A stretch of DNA of 64,000 nucleotides, taken from Flectonema sp. DT1601 (Eukaryota; Euglenozoa; Diplonemea; Diplonemida; Diplonemidae). Positions 41,814-53,730 of the stretch are shown piece after piece; position 1 is the first letter of the stretch, and every line of letters begins with the position of its first letter. The stretch covers positions 569,501 through 633,500 of the forward strand of contig OZ025800.1 of the NCBI GenBank assembly GCA_964019425.1. Reading direction: 5' to 3'. The notes under the pieces were generated by a model, which saw only the letters and a list, made by a program, of their open reading frames with translations, was not told the DNA's origin and made no database searches. The translations under genes were made by a program, and so were the position numbers.

Positions 41814-44195
41814 ATGGATTTGAATCTTCGGAAAAGCTGTCCCGCAGTGAACTGGCAGCGAGGGTCAATTGGGTCGGTAGACGTGAGGAGAAGTGCAGCA
41901 GCTTCAAGTAGTGGAGCGAGTGTGCTACCAGATGTTGGAGGAAGGAGAGGAGCATCATGGATTGAAGAACCGATGCCGACCTGGTCCGTAAACTGGTCAG
42001 CTTTAGAGTACAAAGAAGAAAATGGAACTTCGAAATCAACTCTTGACATCCTTGAGAGAAGAATGGGTATCACTTCAACTGCCTTATCAAATCTGCACGA
42101 GCTTGTAGAACTACTACTCAGTAGGACTCTCAACGATACGTCGACTGAAATAGCGGATCCGATTAGACAACTGTCTCAAAAATTAATTAAGAATCACATG
42201 GAGGCATACACATCTATATCATCATTGAGATCTTTATTGAATGATTTATCTTTGAATCCAACTAAACTTCAAGACACCATAACTGCCATTCTTGGAGTCA
42301 CAATTCAACCAGAAGAAGCAAACAGAGACCATAACAGGGCAGAAGGATCTATCTCAACTGCTCAAGACAGAATGAATACTTGGCTTGAAAACTGTGAAGC
42401 TGCAACTGTTGTTCACAATGATAAAGAAGAAGTAGAAGTAATGCACAGCTCTGATGATGATGTTAATATATCTCACTCTCCAAGTGGATCTGATAGACAG
42501 AGGTATCATAGTAGTCCAAATCTAACGGCTCATCATTCTCTTAAAGCAATTAATGAAAACAACCACTGTGGACCTCATCGAATTATTAAAAAGAAACCTC
42601 ATCGAATGCATGACATTACTCTTCAGCATTGTAGTCAACAATTCGGAGACGTCAAAGAAAAACATCATTCTGGTTCTGACACATCAACAGAAGAGAATCA
42701 CAGTTCAGATGCGTTACAAAGACAACCAATTAGACATGTGCAAAATAGAAAGAAAGAACTAAGACAAAGAGTAAATAATTGTCATAAACAACAACTCTCT
42801 GATTCACAAAGTGAAAGCAACTCTGGTACCCATCAAGGAGCTACTGCGAAACGATCACCTGGTCTACGAGTAGTACAGACAGTTCACTCTAACAATCAAT
42901 CGCATAATATCTCATCAAACGAAAGTAATTCAACAGCTCATTATATTAAGAAATTACCAAAAACTTATTGTGAGTCTGACTCCTCTTCAAGTAGCAGTTC
43001 GAATGACGTGACGACACCAGGAGATGCATCACGAAGTGTTGACTCAGAGAATTCTAATAATTCACAGAAAGTTACTTCACACAAGTCAAGAGATGGAACT
43101 GGTGATGACAATACCCCAGCTCGGTATGGAAGGAGAGCAAATTCTGATCGTAAATATGAACCTCATCCACAGCAATCACAAAATACATCAAATCACAACA
43201 ACGGTAATGATGATTCACAAGGTGTTTGTATCAAACTAGAGAGGTGTGATTCAGACACTAAGAAACCAAACCGAAAAGGAAGCAGCAACAGCCCCGTTCA
43301 CGAGGTTCGACGTGCGCGACAGCTGAAGGAATTAGAAGAAGTTCCTGAAGTAGTTAACGACCTCCAGCTGATGGAAAGCTTAGTTAAAAAACTAAATGGA
43401 AAACAGGGTTCCAATGAGGCTGCTAATCTTCTTCGTATATTACAACAGTCAACAAAACCAACCTGCCTTGATGCAACACTACTGTGTGAAGATCAACAGA
43501 CACATGTCGTTGAAACTTGTAAGAGTGAAAGTAGTTCTATTCACACAGTTATAACAGCGAAAACACCAATAGAATCTCCGATAATAAACAGCGTATGTAA
43601 TCCTTGTGGTGTTGCTTATCAGCATGTGTGTGATGTTCTTCCTTTAGGGACATTGGCTGTATCGCCAAAGTTAACCTCTCACGACACGTTAAGTATTTCA
43701 AGTAGTTCTCACGGTCGGGGTGATGTAGATGACGATGGATATACTCCTCCTGTAACTCCCAGGTCGTCTCTTAGGCGTAAGCGGAGAAGTACGAAGACCA
43801 GTCCCGTTGGTAAGTCTCCGAAGTCGATAAGTGTTCGAAGTGATGAGCTGACTCCCAAATTACTCGCTGTGAAGCAAAGCTTTGGTAAAAAACAAAGTAC
43901 AAATATTGCCTTACTGGTGTCTTCAGCACTAAGTATTGTGGGATGTGTTTGGTCGGAACGAGCGTCTGGTCAAGCGACTGGTCCACACCGTCCCCGCCCG
44001 CCGTCCTCCCGACCTCTCGTGTCGCCACCTCAGTTAGTTCTCGTGACTGCTGCTGCTGTACTTTCGATTCTGGTGTTGGATAATTCAAATAACTCTTCTT
44101 CATATTGCTCTCTAAATAGAAGACACTCAAAGAGGAGGATCGTTGGCGCCAGGCCTACCTCTCCACTCAGTGATCTCCCATTACTAGTAGAGTAG
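41814..44195 (+). CDS. Unknown 793-aa low-complexity protein
   Basis: I do not recognise it. Residues 1-160 are the most ordered part, with helical stretches (about 95-160, including LSNLHELVELLLSRTLND). The middle (about 170-580) is rich in Ser, Asn, His and Thr with runs of serine, typical of disordered regulatory proteins. Residues about 495-540 (HEVRRARQLKELEEVPEVV) may be helical. The C-terminal 150 residues are basic with two hydrophobic stretches (about 697-715 and 742-758). A missed intron near the end cannot be excluded. It is the first non-array gene after the array and uses the array leader. Confidence 0.75.
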   Translation: MDLNLRKSCPAVNWQRGSIGSVDVRRSAAASSSGASVLPDVGGRRGASWIEEPMPTWSVNWSALEYKEENGTSKSTLDILERRMGITSTALSNLHELVELLLSRTLNDTSTEIADPIRQLSQKLIKNHMEAYTSISSLRSLLNDLSLNPTKLQDTITAILGVTIQPEEANRDHNRAEGSISTAQDRMNTWLENCEAATVVHNDKEEVEVMHSSDDDVNISHSPSGSDRQRYHSSPNLTAHHSLKAINENNHCGPHRIIKKKPHRMHDITLQHCSQQFGDVKEKHHSGSDTSTEENHSSDALQRQPIRHVQNRKKELRQRVNNCHKQQLSDSQSESNSGTHQGATAKRSPGLRVVQTVHSNNQSHNISSNESNSTAHYIKKLPKTYCESDSSSSSSSNDVTTPGDASRSVDSENSNNSQKVTSHKSRDGTGDDNTPARYGRRANSDRKYEPHPQQSQNTSNHNNGNDDSQGVCIKLERCDSDTKKPNRKGSSNSPVHEVRRARQLKELEEVPEVVNDLQLMESLVKKLNGKQGSNEAANLLRILQQSTKPTCLDATLLCEDQQTHVVETCKSESSSIHTVITAKTPIESPIINSVCNPCGVAYQHVCDVLPLGTLAVSPKLTSHDTLSISSSSHGRGDVDDDGYTPPVTPRSSLRRKRRSTKTSPVGKSPKSISVRSDELTPKLLAVKQSFGKKQSTNIALLVSSALSIVGCVWSERASGQATGPHRPRPPSSRPLVSPPQLVLVTAAAVLSILVLDNSNNSSSYCSLNRRHSKRRIVGARPTSPLSDLPLLVE

Positions 44196-44972
44196 ACTTA
44201 GCAGAGCAGCGATTGAGTTTTTAACCAATCCATTCTCAGATGGGGACTGACAAAACTTTTCCCTGAATCCGCGGCCGGTAGCTGGAACGGACCATCGAGG
44301 ACAAATCTCTTTACGGATTCGTTCCAGGCAGTAGTTATCAGACTCGTCTGAGCTACACACATGCCAATGTATTCTGGAAGGCACGATGGTGAAAACCATC
44401 AAGTTGTGTAGAGAAGCTGCTGCTGACCGAAAGGTTTGGTGGTGACTGCCTCTAAGAAGGTAATTGATCATCGCAGCTATTTATTAATGAGTTCTACATT
44501 GATATTTCCCCCCGTCCCTTTTATTTGGTTTTATTAGTTTCAATTAGTAGTATTTCTGATGTTGTTGTTGGAACCCCAACCCAGTTAAGGTAGAGGCTCG
44601 TTGTTGGCGTCCTACCTTTTTTTTTCTTCCTTCAGATTCTTAACAATTGTTGAGATCTGGTCCAGTTCACGAAAACCTTCCTTTGTTTATGTACAGCTGC
44701 TAGTCAACCTGACCCCTGAATTCATAAACAAAGAAAAAATAATTGTTGACGTTTTCATTCTTTTTTTTTCTTCTTTTTTTTTTCCAGAAAGTTACCTCGA
44801 ATGGGCCTGTCAGGTTCTGTTCTCGAACTTGAATGTAACTACTTTAGTTGAATTCATCTTTTGAAAAATTAACAAAGAAAAAGAAAAAAAAAGAACCTCT
44901 CTCAGCAATAATATACAGCGTTTCATATTGTGGTGTTTGCTTTGTTTTTACGCGGAAAAGTATTTTGAATTT

Positions 44973-45003
<31 letters not shown>

Positions 45004-46683
45004 TTTTTTTTGGAGTCCTTTGGGATATCGCTGAGACTTTTGTTTCTGCCTCACACGTCTCATGACTGCTTCGCTCTTCATAAGTTTCAAGTTACCCTTG
45101 TTGATTTATTCTTGCATCGCTGGAGCTGGTTTTGTTTTCCAGTTAATCCTTTTTTTTATTGCATTTTTTTTTTCAAAAGAGCCCAGCTGTGGTTGGAGTG
45201 TTCTTTCAGATCAGTTTCTAGTTCCAGGGCACAAGAGTTCGATTTCGAATAGCTCAGTCATTAACACGACTACGAGTATGGTACTACAGGAGAAGCAATT
45301 CTAACATTGTAATTCAGTAGTCTGAACTCTGTGTTCTGAGGACACTTAATTAGACAAACACCACACGACACGACCTCGTCTTCGCTGTCGTCCCTCCGAT
45401 GCTTTTTTTCGGATGGACGATATCATATCGTACTTCTGCGGGGACCTCTTCGCCTTAATCGAAAATGAAAATTGTGAAAACTCAAAAAAAAAAAAAAAAA
45501 AGCTTTCTTGCGGTGGTGTTAAGGGTTAAGGGAGTTCTGTTTATAGCATACTTCTTCTAGGCAGATGCCTCCGTTGCAGCTGGCTATAGTGCCAGCTGTG
45601 CCAGGTAGATTTTGTTACGTTTGTAGTTATGGTTTACACGATACTTTCAATATGAAAAGAAGAACAAAAATGAAAAAATAAAAGTTTCTCCTCCCCTTTT
45701 GGTTCGTTTTCCGACACCCACCTAGCACAAGTTACTGTTTTCCTGTTTCTGTTTTATAATAGTTGGGTTGGAGATGGATGATTAAATTATAATCTTATCT
45801 GATCGAGTGAAGCCACAGCAGCAGTTGGGAAAACCCACCCACTCTGAAGAACGGATTCACGTGATCGGGAAGCAAATACTCTTCTTTCTTTTATTCCTGC
45901 AGAAGTTTTTTTCCAGATAATCTGTCCCTTTTTATGTGCAACTGCTAATTGAGAAATCCAATCTGCTAACTAACTAACAATCTTGTTGGTGTGCTGGAAA
46001 TAGGAAGTGTGTTGAGATATATCATCCTCCAATCCCAGTCAGTGAGTCTGAGTGAGTTGTTATTTCTTATCTTTCTGTTTCACAGTTTCCTTGCAATTAG
46101 ATGGATTTCCTCTCCAGTTTTCTTTTTGTTTTGAGTCCTTCCCCTGTTGTTGCCTACAGAATAAGGTGATGATCTACTAATATCAGTCCCATCAACATTT
46201 CGTAACAGAGTGTCGGGGCTATCATATCAATTTACTTATGTAAGGTGACAGGTAGTAGTTTTAGTTTGAAGTGGTGTGTTTTTTGTTTAATATTTCTTTT
46301 TGTTATTTACAAGCATTTCTTGCCATACCGCGGGGTTGGGTTGAGAGCAATTTCAAAGTTACTGCGACTAACACCCAACTACTTAAAGCAGTAGTATTCT
46401 GTACCTCTCACTGTCTGACCAGATTACAGTTTCGGTGCAAACAACGCAATCGGTTCTTTGGAATAAATCTATTGAACTTATTCTTTACGTACCTAGCCTT
46501 TCGTATAATGTTATTGTCCAGCAGAGTTTTTGTGTGTTAGGATGCCTGATCAGTTTGTCAGGTTGACGTGTCGTCATTATGACCCGTTTTCTTTTTAAAC
46601 AGCAATCGTCACAACGACATAACTGACTCTATTTATTGATTATGAGATAGCAAATTTTTGATTACTTTTATATTTTATTTTAG
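44196..46683. other. 2.5 kb intergenic region
   Basis: No credible gene. It contains a (TC)n run (44973-44993), T runs, and a short perfect hairpin CAGCTGGC-TATAGT-GCCAGCTG at 45578-45599. 44200-44470 is more balanced in composition and may be the 3' UTR of the preceding gene. The last 20 nt (TATTTTATTTTAG, ending 46683) form a candidate acceptor for the next gene. Confidence 0.5.
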
Positions 46684-46704
46684 TAGGTCGAACACTATCT
46701 GAAA

Positions 46705-47000
46705 ATGAGTACCAAATCAGCAGCACCACAGGGTCAGGGTACCCAGGTATGTGTTTATGGTTTTTAATTTTTCAGATCTTACAAAGTAGGGAGTCTAACT
46801 AACAACAGGAGTTGACAGTATTTGTTCAGAGCTTGCTGCAGCAGATGCAGGGAAGGTTCCACGAAATGGCTGAAGCTATTGTGAGTAGAATTGATGAAAT
46901 GGGAAGCCGCATTGATGACCTTGAAAAGAGCATAGGTGATCTCATGCAACAGGCTGGAATCGAAGAAGGCGACACTCCGTCAGCTCAGCCAACAAGGTAA
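46705..47000 (+). CDS. HSBP1: Heat shock factor-binding protein 1 (two exons)
   Basis: Exon 1 is 46705-46746 (14 codons) and exon 2 is 46809-47000; the 62-nt intron runs GTATGT...ACAACAG with a CTAAC near its end. The product is 77 aa. Residues 15-63 match HSBP1 closely: LLQQMQGRF, then SRIDEMGSRIDDLEKSIGDLMQQAGIEE. HSBP1 is a small nuclear trimeric coiled-coil protein that binds the trimerisation region of heat-shock factor and damps the heat-shock response; it is also related to a WASH-complex assembly factor. Length agrees with the family (76 aa in human). The ATG is 21 nt after a T-rich AG acceptor (46683). Confidence 0.95.
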
Positions 47001-47920
47001 ATGAATTAATTACCTTTGTCCCCTTTTTGTAACCTATTCATTTATTTTCTTTTTCTTTTTCTTTTTTTGATTGTTTTATTTTTCATAGAAAGAAAACATG
47101 AAAGTAACGAACACGAAGAGTAAACAAATAACCAGAAAAGGTTTTCGACAACACTTAGAGAGCACTAATAATATTTTTGGAAGGAAGAGGAGGAAAAAAA
47201 AAAGAAAAAAAGAAATGAAGAAATAATGCAAAACGATAACTACATAAAAACTTAAGAAAGAAATCCACAAAAAAAAAAAAAAAAAAAAAAACTCCAATTC
47301 CATTCCTCAAAACTCTCTTTTTGGTCTATTTTATTCCTCAGGTTTTCTCGTAGTATTTTTAGTAACTGGAGACTGGCTTATTCCTGGCTTTCAGGTAGCA
47401 ATGTAGTTAACCCTTGCCAAATAAATAAATAAAAAGAGTGGCAACACGCACGGGAACGTCGTACCGCCACAGTTGACGCAGGATTTCCTGCTGATGGCCT
47501 TTCGAGTTCATTCATAACGTGTTGAGAACTGACTATTAGTCGGTAAATCTCAAGACTGAGAGACCATTCCTTTGAATTTTCTTTTAGCATAGATGAGGGA
47601 GAAGAATTTTAATTTAAAAAAAAAAAAAAAGATAAGAAAATTCAAAAGGAACCTAAAATCTCCGTATCCTGGGATAGTATTTCCCGTTTCTTCTTTCCAC
47701 CTTTCTTATTAACTTCTGTACTGCAGAGGAAAATAAAATTGACAGAAATCTATTCAAGTAGTTGACTCTCAGCCCTTACTTCGGGACTTTAATAAAATAC
47801 CACAGAAACTAATAACATTAAGGTACCTCCGTAAATCGCTTTTTTTTTTTTTTTTTTTTTTTTTTTTTCGTTTCATTTTTTTTTTTTTGTTAAAAAATTG
47901 CGAAATGGAATTGAAGAGAA

Positions 47921-47951
<31 letters not shown>

Positions 47952-48107
47952 TAGAAGGAGGAATAGAAACAGGATTCCAAAGAAAAAATAAAAAAACAGG
48001 GAGAAAATAGAGTGGGAGGAATACTTTATATCCACGGGGAACAATTATGTACCCTACTGACCTCCCTAAACCCTTCATAATGCTCAGTGTTATATTGTTG
48101 ATTATTC
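47001..48107. other. Intergenic homopolymer-rich region
   Basis: Poly-T and poly-A runs (47268-47290, 47840-47887, 47929-47951), with no gene seen. A slightly more complex part lies at 47370-47600. It ends in the pyrimidine-rich CATTACTTCTGCTCATCAG acceptor (AG at 48124-48125) of the next gene. Confidence 0.55.
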
Positions 48108-48156
48108 ATTACTTCTGCTCATCAGTAAGTATTTTTATCAAACAAATGTTTTTGAT

Positions 48157-50475
48157 ATGGATGCCCACTTCTGGAAGTGCACTGGTTGTGAAAGATGGAA
48201 TAACGAAACAGCTCTCAGCTGCCTCAACTGTCTAAAAGACAGAGGACACCCAAAGAAACAGATATGTGGAAGTGAAGGATGTCAAGGCGTCTTAATAACA
48301 AGAAATGGAGAAGTAATTAGTTGCAATAAATGCCGTCGTCGAATGGAGTTCAGAAGCCTCCCTTCACCAAGTGAATCACTGATTGATAAGAAACTTGTTT
48401 CAGAAATTAACAACATATTCATGGCACTTACTGGTGCTGCGGAAGTTCCAACCAGACTCTTGCGGAAGTTATTTACATCAGATTCGGGAAAAGTTTTCCC
48501 GACTGAGATTGAAGTTCTGTTGGAACCTTCACAGCCAGCAGGTGATTCGAAAATTACTCAACAGCGGTGGGTGAGGTGGGTGTTGCAATCCGCATTTCCT
48601 TACAAATTATTAAATTGTTTAAAATCCGTAATCTCCAAAAGAGAATCAATTACTAACTTCAACAGCACTACTTCAGAAGGCAGCGATATCGTCAGCAGAC
48701 GGAACGTTTATCGTCACTCTGAAAGGGGAGGATCACCAGACCAGTTATCTGTAATCAGTTCTGTACCATCTTATAGTCAGCTACCACACCTGAGAGGGTT
48801 TGGTGATAGCCCATCGGAAATTGAATCTTTCCCAGAAATCAAACGGAAGTTCTCAGACCATCATCCATTTGAATTAGTAAATAACTTTCAGTCACCAGAC
48901 AGAAGTAATGTAGATCATCAACTTACTGATAGTCCTGTTAAAAATAATAATCTGTACGAATCCGCTCAACGTAACAGACAGCCTGCTGTGTCATCAGAAA
49001 TATTTCATGAAAGGAATCACAATACACAACCTCACTATCGAGATATTCGACCTGGTAATAATCAACCGACTGCATTAATGAATACTGCTGTTGATTTAGA
49101 CGCATTAGAAGTATGCGAACCGCCGTCTATCCCATCACTTTGTGATACATTAGTACAGCCTGTGGGGACGTCATCAAAATATGAAAACCCTCCGACAGTT
49201 CGCAGTAGTAATCAGCTGCAACACGATTCCCTCAAATCAAATCATCGAAGTAAACAACCTGATGACAATGACATGATTGTGAATAAGACATCAACAGATA
49301 GCAATCAAAATACTCGCTCCAGATACTCAGTACCACCAAGTATTGTTATTGTTAATAATGATGTTGGGGAGGTGAATGAACCAGTGGGGAATTTCTTAAT
49401 CGAAAATAACATAACAGCTGCTCTCAACGACACCTTCAGTGAGAACGTACGCGGACCTCCTGTCACTCCGATGACTGGAGATCCGAATAATACTTTTGAA
49501 AATATTGCATCGAATCACTCACAGCTACCAATTCATCAAATAACAAGAAGTAATAGTTATGAAAGTAATTCGATGAGTAATACTGTTGGACGTGTTCCTG
49601 AAGTGTTATCAGAATCCGATACCATTCCTCGAACAGTTCATCAGAGCAAGTCTGGAGTTGGTTACAACATCAGCAATTCGGATTTTAGAAATCTGACTGA
49701 GCGCCAGGCATCGGAAAGGCGTCGTGCTGCGAATATGAAATCCGTTCCAGAAATCAACAACAACAACAACAACAACAACAACACCATCACAAGGTTATCA
49801 GAGAAATCACCTGCGGAGTTGAAAAAGGATCCTCCGGAGAGTCAGAGAGAGCCATCAGGTCAGGGATTCGTGTATGCCTCAGACTACATAAAACAATATA
49901 GTGGTAGTCAGTCGAGTAGATCAACACAACCAACTGATTGCGTAGAACAATATTTACATTATCTCAACAATAAGACTGCTGTTCCTGACATGTCGAGTGT
50001 TAAAGATTCTCAAAGAACACCTTCAGTTAGTCGACATAATTCTGGTATTGATCAGTCTTTTGTATTCGCCGATGATTTTATTTCACAATATGAGACGAAG
50101 TATGCTCAGCAAGAAGGAAGTAATCGACGGAATGATATACGAAGTCCTATTCAAATATGTAGTAGAGTACCGCCACCTGTCACAATGTCTGCGGTGTTAA
50201 GAGAACAGAATGCAGTAGTTAACTACAAACTGATAGCTCTTCAAAGAGATTCTCTTAACTCTCCTCTAGGACTTCATCTCTCACCAGATATGATTGTAGA
50301 AACCATTTTAGAGGATTCTCCTGCTGCTCGACATGTAGAGATTAGAGCAATTGTTGGATGGCAGCTGACTCACGCTGCAGGTCAACTAGTCAGGTCACCT
50401 GAAGAAGTTGCCGCTGCTATCAAAAATTCAATCGCTGTTTTAATTAGAGTTGAGGAAGTAGAGTCTTTATTCTGA
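48157..50475 (+). CDS. RanBP2-type zinc finger, zinc ribbon and C-terminal PDZ protein (772 aa)
   Basis: Residues 7-26 fit the RanBP2 zinc-finger pattern W-x-C-x2-C-x3-N-x6-C-x2-C exactly. A second CxxxxC...CxxC zinc ribbon follows (about 37-59). Residues 70-160 look folded (EINNIFMALTGAAEVPTRLLRKLF, then RWVRWVLQSAFPYKLL; each is a short helical stretch). Residues 165-680 are low-complexity, rich in Asn, Ser and Pro, with an Asn run from (AAC)n near 49760. The last ~85 residues resemble a PDZ domain (SPLGLHLSPDMIVETILEDSPAARH, then AAAIKNSIAVLIRV). Such scaffolds usually link ubiquitin or RNA binding to a membrane or cytoskeletal partner; the role here is unknown. The ATG lies 32 nt after the acceptor. 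Confidence 0.8.
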   Translation: MDAHFWKCTGCERWNNETALSCLNCLKDRGHPKKQICGSEGCQGVLITRNGEVISCNKCRRRMEFRSLPSPSESLIDKKLVSEINNIFMALTGAAEVPTRLLRKLFTSDSGKVFPTEIEVLLEPSQPAGDSKITQQRWVRWVLQSAFPYKLLNCLKSVISKRESITNFNSTTSEGSDIVSRRNVYRHSERGGSPDQLSVISSVPSYSQLPHLRGFGDSPSEIESFPEIKRKFSDHHPFELVNNFQSPDRSNVDHQLTDSPVKNNNLYESAQRNRQPAVSSEIFHERNHNTQPHYRDIRPGNNQPTALMNTAVDLDALEVCEPPSIPSLCDTLVQPVGTSSKYENPPTVRSSNQLQHDSLKSNHRSKQPDDNDMIVNKTSTDSNQNTRSRYSVPPSIVIVNNDVGEVNEPVGNFLIENNITAALNDTFSENVRGPPVTPMTGDPNNTFENIASNHSQLPIHQITRSNSYESNSMSNTVGRVPEVLSESDTIPRTVHQSKSGVGYNISNSDFRNLTERQASERRRAANMKSVPEINNNNNNNNNTITRLSEKSPAELKKDPPESQREPSGQGFVYASDYIKQYSGSQSSRSTQPTDCVEQYLHYLNNKTAVPDMSSVKDSQRTPSVSRHNSGIDQSFVFADDFISQYETKYAQQEGSNRRNDIRSPIQICSRVPPPVTMSAVLREQNAVVNYKLIALQRDSLNSPLGLHLSPDMIVETILEDSPAARHVEIRAIVGWQLTHAAGQLVRSPEEVAAAIKNSIAVLIRVEEVESLF

Positions 50476-50802
50476 TGATTTATTTGTTTTGTTTTTACTT
50501 TTTTCACGAATCTTCTCACAATTTGGTAATATTGCGAGACTGATCACTGCATTAGATTATTATAAAATGACCATCAAGGTCGTTTATCCAAGCAGCAGCT
50601 TTTTTGTGCTTTTGCGAAGTCTGTTCTTGCGTCTTCCCTTTTCCCCTTTCGCTGTATCTTATCTTTCTGAAGACGTTCCATATATATGACAACTTAGAAG
50701 ATATGTTTATAATATTAAATTGATTCTATTTTACAGGAGTAACTCTTTATGTTTGGAGCTTGTCAATATGTATTCGATTCACTTTATTAATTTTACAGCC
50801 GC

Positions 50803-51926
50803 ATGACGTTCGAAGATGAGGAATCACAAAATAGATTTTTGATTGAGAATACTGAGCACCGACTACATTCGTCACTCTGCGAGTATGTGAGAGACTGCGA
50901 GGATTACACCAACAGGAGAAGTGAAGCAATTTTGAGACTCCAACGTGTTGGAAAATGTTACGTCGCGAAGAAAGAAGTTCATCACATTCAGCGTTCTATT
51001 GTCGTCCTACAAAGCTGGTGTAGATGTAAAGTTGCTATCATCACAGCACCTCTTTCTTTGCGATACAAGTCTGCTACATACATACAGAGAGTATGTCTAC
51101 CCTCCTTTAATAAAAAACAGATGTTGTGTTCTTATGGTTTCTATTATAAAGTATAATTAAATAAAACAATGAACAGGTTTGGAGATTGTTTTCAGTCACA
51201 AGTCAGCATCGAAGTTTCCTTAATGAGATTGCAGTCGTAGCTGCCAATGAAAGACTAGAAATATTAAGAAATTCATCGTCTGTTAGAATTCAAAGACTTT
51301 ACAGAAGATATCAACATCAAGTTATTAAAAGTTACAAGAGGAGGGTTGACGCTGTGAAATTAATTGAAGTCTGGTGGAGGAGAAGTCTTATCCAAAGGTC
51401 AAGACGTTGGATGATTGGTATTCACAATCGGAAATGTATTGCTGACGAGTTTACTTTAAATTGTATACAATTAGCGTCAACAGTCGATTACGACAGTGAT
51501 CATCATTCTAGTTCTGAGTCAGCTCACAGCTACCTGACTCCGGTCACTTCCCCAACAGCTAAACAGCTTTCAGATAACTGGATTGAATGTGGAATAGATG
51601 GCTACCTTCAGTTGCTTCAATCAGTTGGTATATTACAAAAGGTATTCTCAGGTTACTTATCCAGAAGACGTGTTGCTGATATTCGTTGTTTTCGTCTTCT
51701 GGAACATGAGGAAGTCCGAGCACGGATTGAGATTAATAAAGTTTATTTAAATGAAAGTGATTGTGTTATTCTTCGAAAATACTCCACAACTGTTCCTACT
51801 CGTTGCGGATTGAAACTTCTCCGACTGAAGGAAGCATTGCAATATGCAAACTACAGTTCTCAGTTATGTAACTTTTACAGAAGAGAGAAGATTAATGTGA
51901 TTCACGACATCAATAAGACTCATTGA
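50803..51926 (+). CDS. IQ-motif protein (two exons, 345 aa)
   Basis: Exon 1 is 50803-51090 and exon 2 is 51177-51926, with an 86-nt intron GTATGT...GAACAG in phase 0. The protein contains several IQ-like calmodulin-binding motifs: LQRVGKCYVAKKE, LQSWCRCKVAI, IQRVWRLFSVTSQ (spanning the splice junction), IQRLYRRYQHQVIK and IEVWWRRSLIQRSRR. That suggests binding of calmodulin or a light chain, perhaps in the cytoskeleton. A Ser/His-rich linker (about 200-215) separates this from a C-terminal helical region. The ATG is 4 nt after a TTTTACAG acceptor (ending 50798). Confidence 0.8.
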
Positions 51927-52152
51927 GAAATATCACCATCTGGTCTCTGGTCAATCGACTCAACTCTAGTCGAATCTCGGTTTGTAATTTGTACTTCAGA
52001 TTATTTATTTACACACACTGCTCAACAGTACACGCAAAGTGTTCTATTCTATCAATATATTATTTTAATTGGGGGTATACTTTTTATTTAAACTTCCATT
52101 AATTCCCTTTACAGAACAAGAAAGGGAAAAAATATTTAAAAAAAAATAAAGA

Positions 52153-53730
52153 ATGAAATATGCCGCAGTAGGTGCTGCTTTATTGATATTGCTAGTTTTG
52201 TTTTTCTATGACTACAGTCCTAAGGTGGACAGGAAGGCTATTAGTTTGTTAGAACGTGAATTAGCCGATTCCAGAGAGAAAATAAGGAAGAAGGACCAAG
52301 GAATGAGTGAACTGTACCAAATTGTTCAAAATGCTAAGAAGAATAAATCTGTCATAATGCCAACACCAACAACAACTGGTGGCGGACCTCTAGACACGGC
52401 TAACGGTTATACTGCAACACCTTGGACGATGTCAAAGTCGCCGTTATTTTCATCGTCGCATTGCATCGGACAATTAGAAAAAACAAAACTAGATCCTGAC
52501 CACTGGAAAAAGGGAACCTGTCATTTTAAAAACATCTGTTTCAATCCAAAAAGTAAAGAGTTTTTATACTATGCGAAACCAACTGATCTGTTCGATTCCG
52601 AGAAGAACTCCGTTGCCATCGGTGCAATTAACGAACAGTGGACTCCAGACGACAGATCAAAGTTAAAATGGGCTCCTAAAATAATTCGAGGGGCTCTAAC
52701 TGAACCCCACTGGGTAACACCAGCGGATGAGCTTTGGATTCCCCACTTTGAACACTGCGGTGCTAATGTGATGCATCTATTAATGGATAGTTTTTATATT
52801 ATCCATGCTGCTGCTCTGCTATTTAATCTTCAAAATAAACATTACAAACCATTTCGCTATGTTCTAAAAAATTCTACCTTGTGGGGAACCTGCGACTTCA
52901 TTAAGCAAGAAGAGAAAAAGGGAACCGCATGGGCCAAAGGCTACTACAGCAGATGTACAAAGTCATACGATCGATGGGCAGGGGCCTTCCTGCCTCCTGT
53001 TGATGGGTATGTAGTTATTTATTTATCAAACTTGAGTTCTGTGTAATGTAATATGAATGAAAAAAACAACAGCAAAGCGCAAAAGGCATTTGAGAACACT
53101 CGAGACTTTAAGACTCCCGATGATAAAATCGTGTGTTTTCAAGATTCAGTAGTTGGATTTGGACTTCTAAGTGACCACTGTTTAAAGGCTCACGGATGGA
53201 CTTGGGATAAGTTAAACGACGTAGGCCGTCACGACTGTAATATGGGAAGGGGAAGAACACTCTGGTCATTTAGAAATAGAATGATGAGGGTATCTGGTTC
53301 TATATTACCACCTCCAGTAAAACACAAAGTTTCATTATTTACGATGGGTGGTTTCAGTCAGGGAAGTATGCGAGGACCTGTGTGGACGTATATTACACAA
53401 GTGTTGACCAAAGCACTCGGAACGAGAGCTTCAGTAGGTCCACTTTCTCTCGGAACTGCGAAGGAACAGTTGGATGCAATGTCTCAAACGACGTGTTCAG
53501 TAGCTTGCATGGGTGGGAATTCTATTACAGCCTTATTTATGCCTCGTGGAGCTGGTCTTCTTCTGCTTCACAGACAGAACACTGACAGACTTGATTGGGA
53601 TGTCTGGTCTCACGCTTCGTATCTCAACGCTATGTGGGAGAAAGGTGACGCAGTTGAGAACATCACTACTCGAGTGATTGCTCTTCTCGATGCCTATGAG
53701 GCATTCGGAGAAGGAGCCATCAACTACTAA
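52153..53730 (+). CDS. Glycosyltransferase family 61-like type II membrane protein (two exons, 503 aa)
   Basis: Exon 1 is 52153-53006 and exon 2 is 53073-53730; the 66-nt intron GTATGT...AACAACAG splits a Gly codon. Residues 4-20 are a membrane anchor after a very short N-terminus, giving Golgi-type type II topology. The catalytic region resembles GT61/DUF563 enzymes (EOGT, plant xylosyl- and arabinosyltransferases): HFEHCGANVMHLLMDSFYIIHAA near residue 197 corresponds to the conserved H...D block, and MPRGAGLLLLHR near 443 to the HGAGLTN block. The donor and acceptor sugars cannot be read from sequence. Acceptor TTCCCTTTACAG ends at 52114, 38 nt upstream. Confidence 0.8.

Noticed and set aside
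44184-44471. 95-aa minus-strand ORF after the 793-aa gene
   Set aside because: No recognisable domain, opposite to all other genes, and probably within the 3' UTR.
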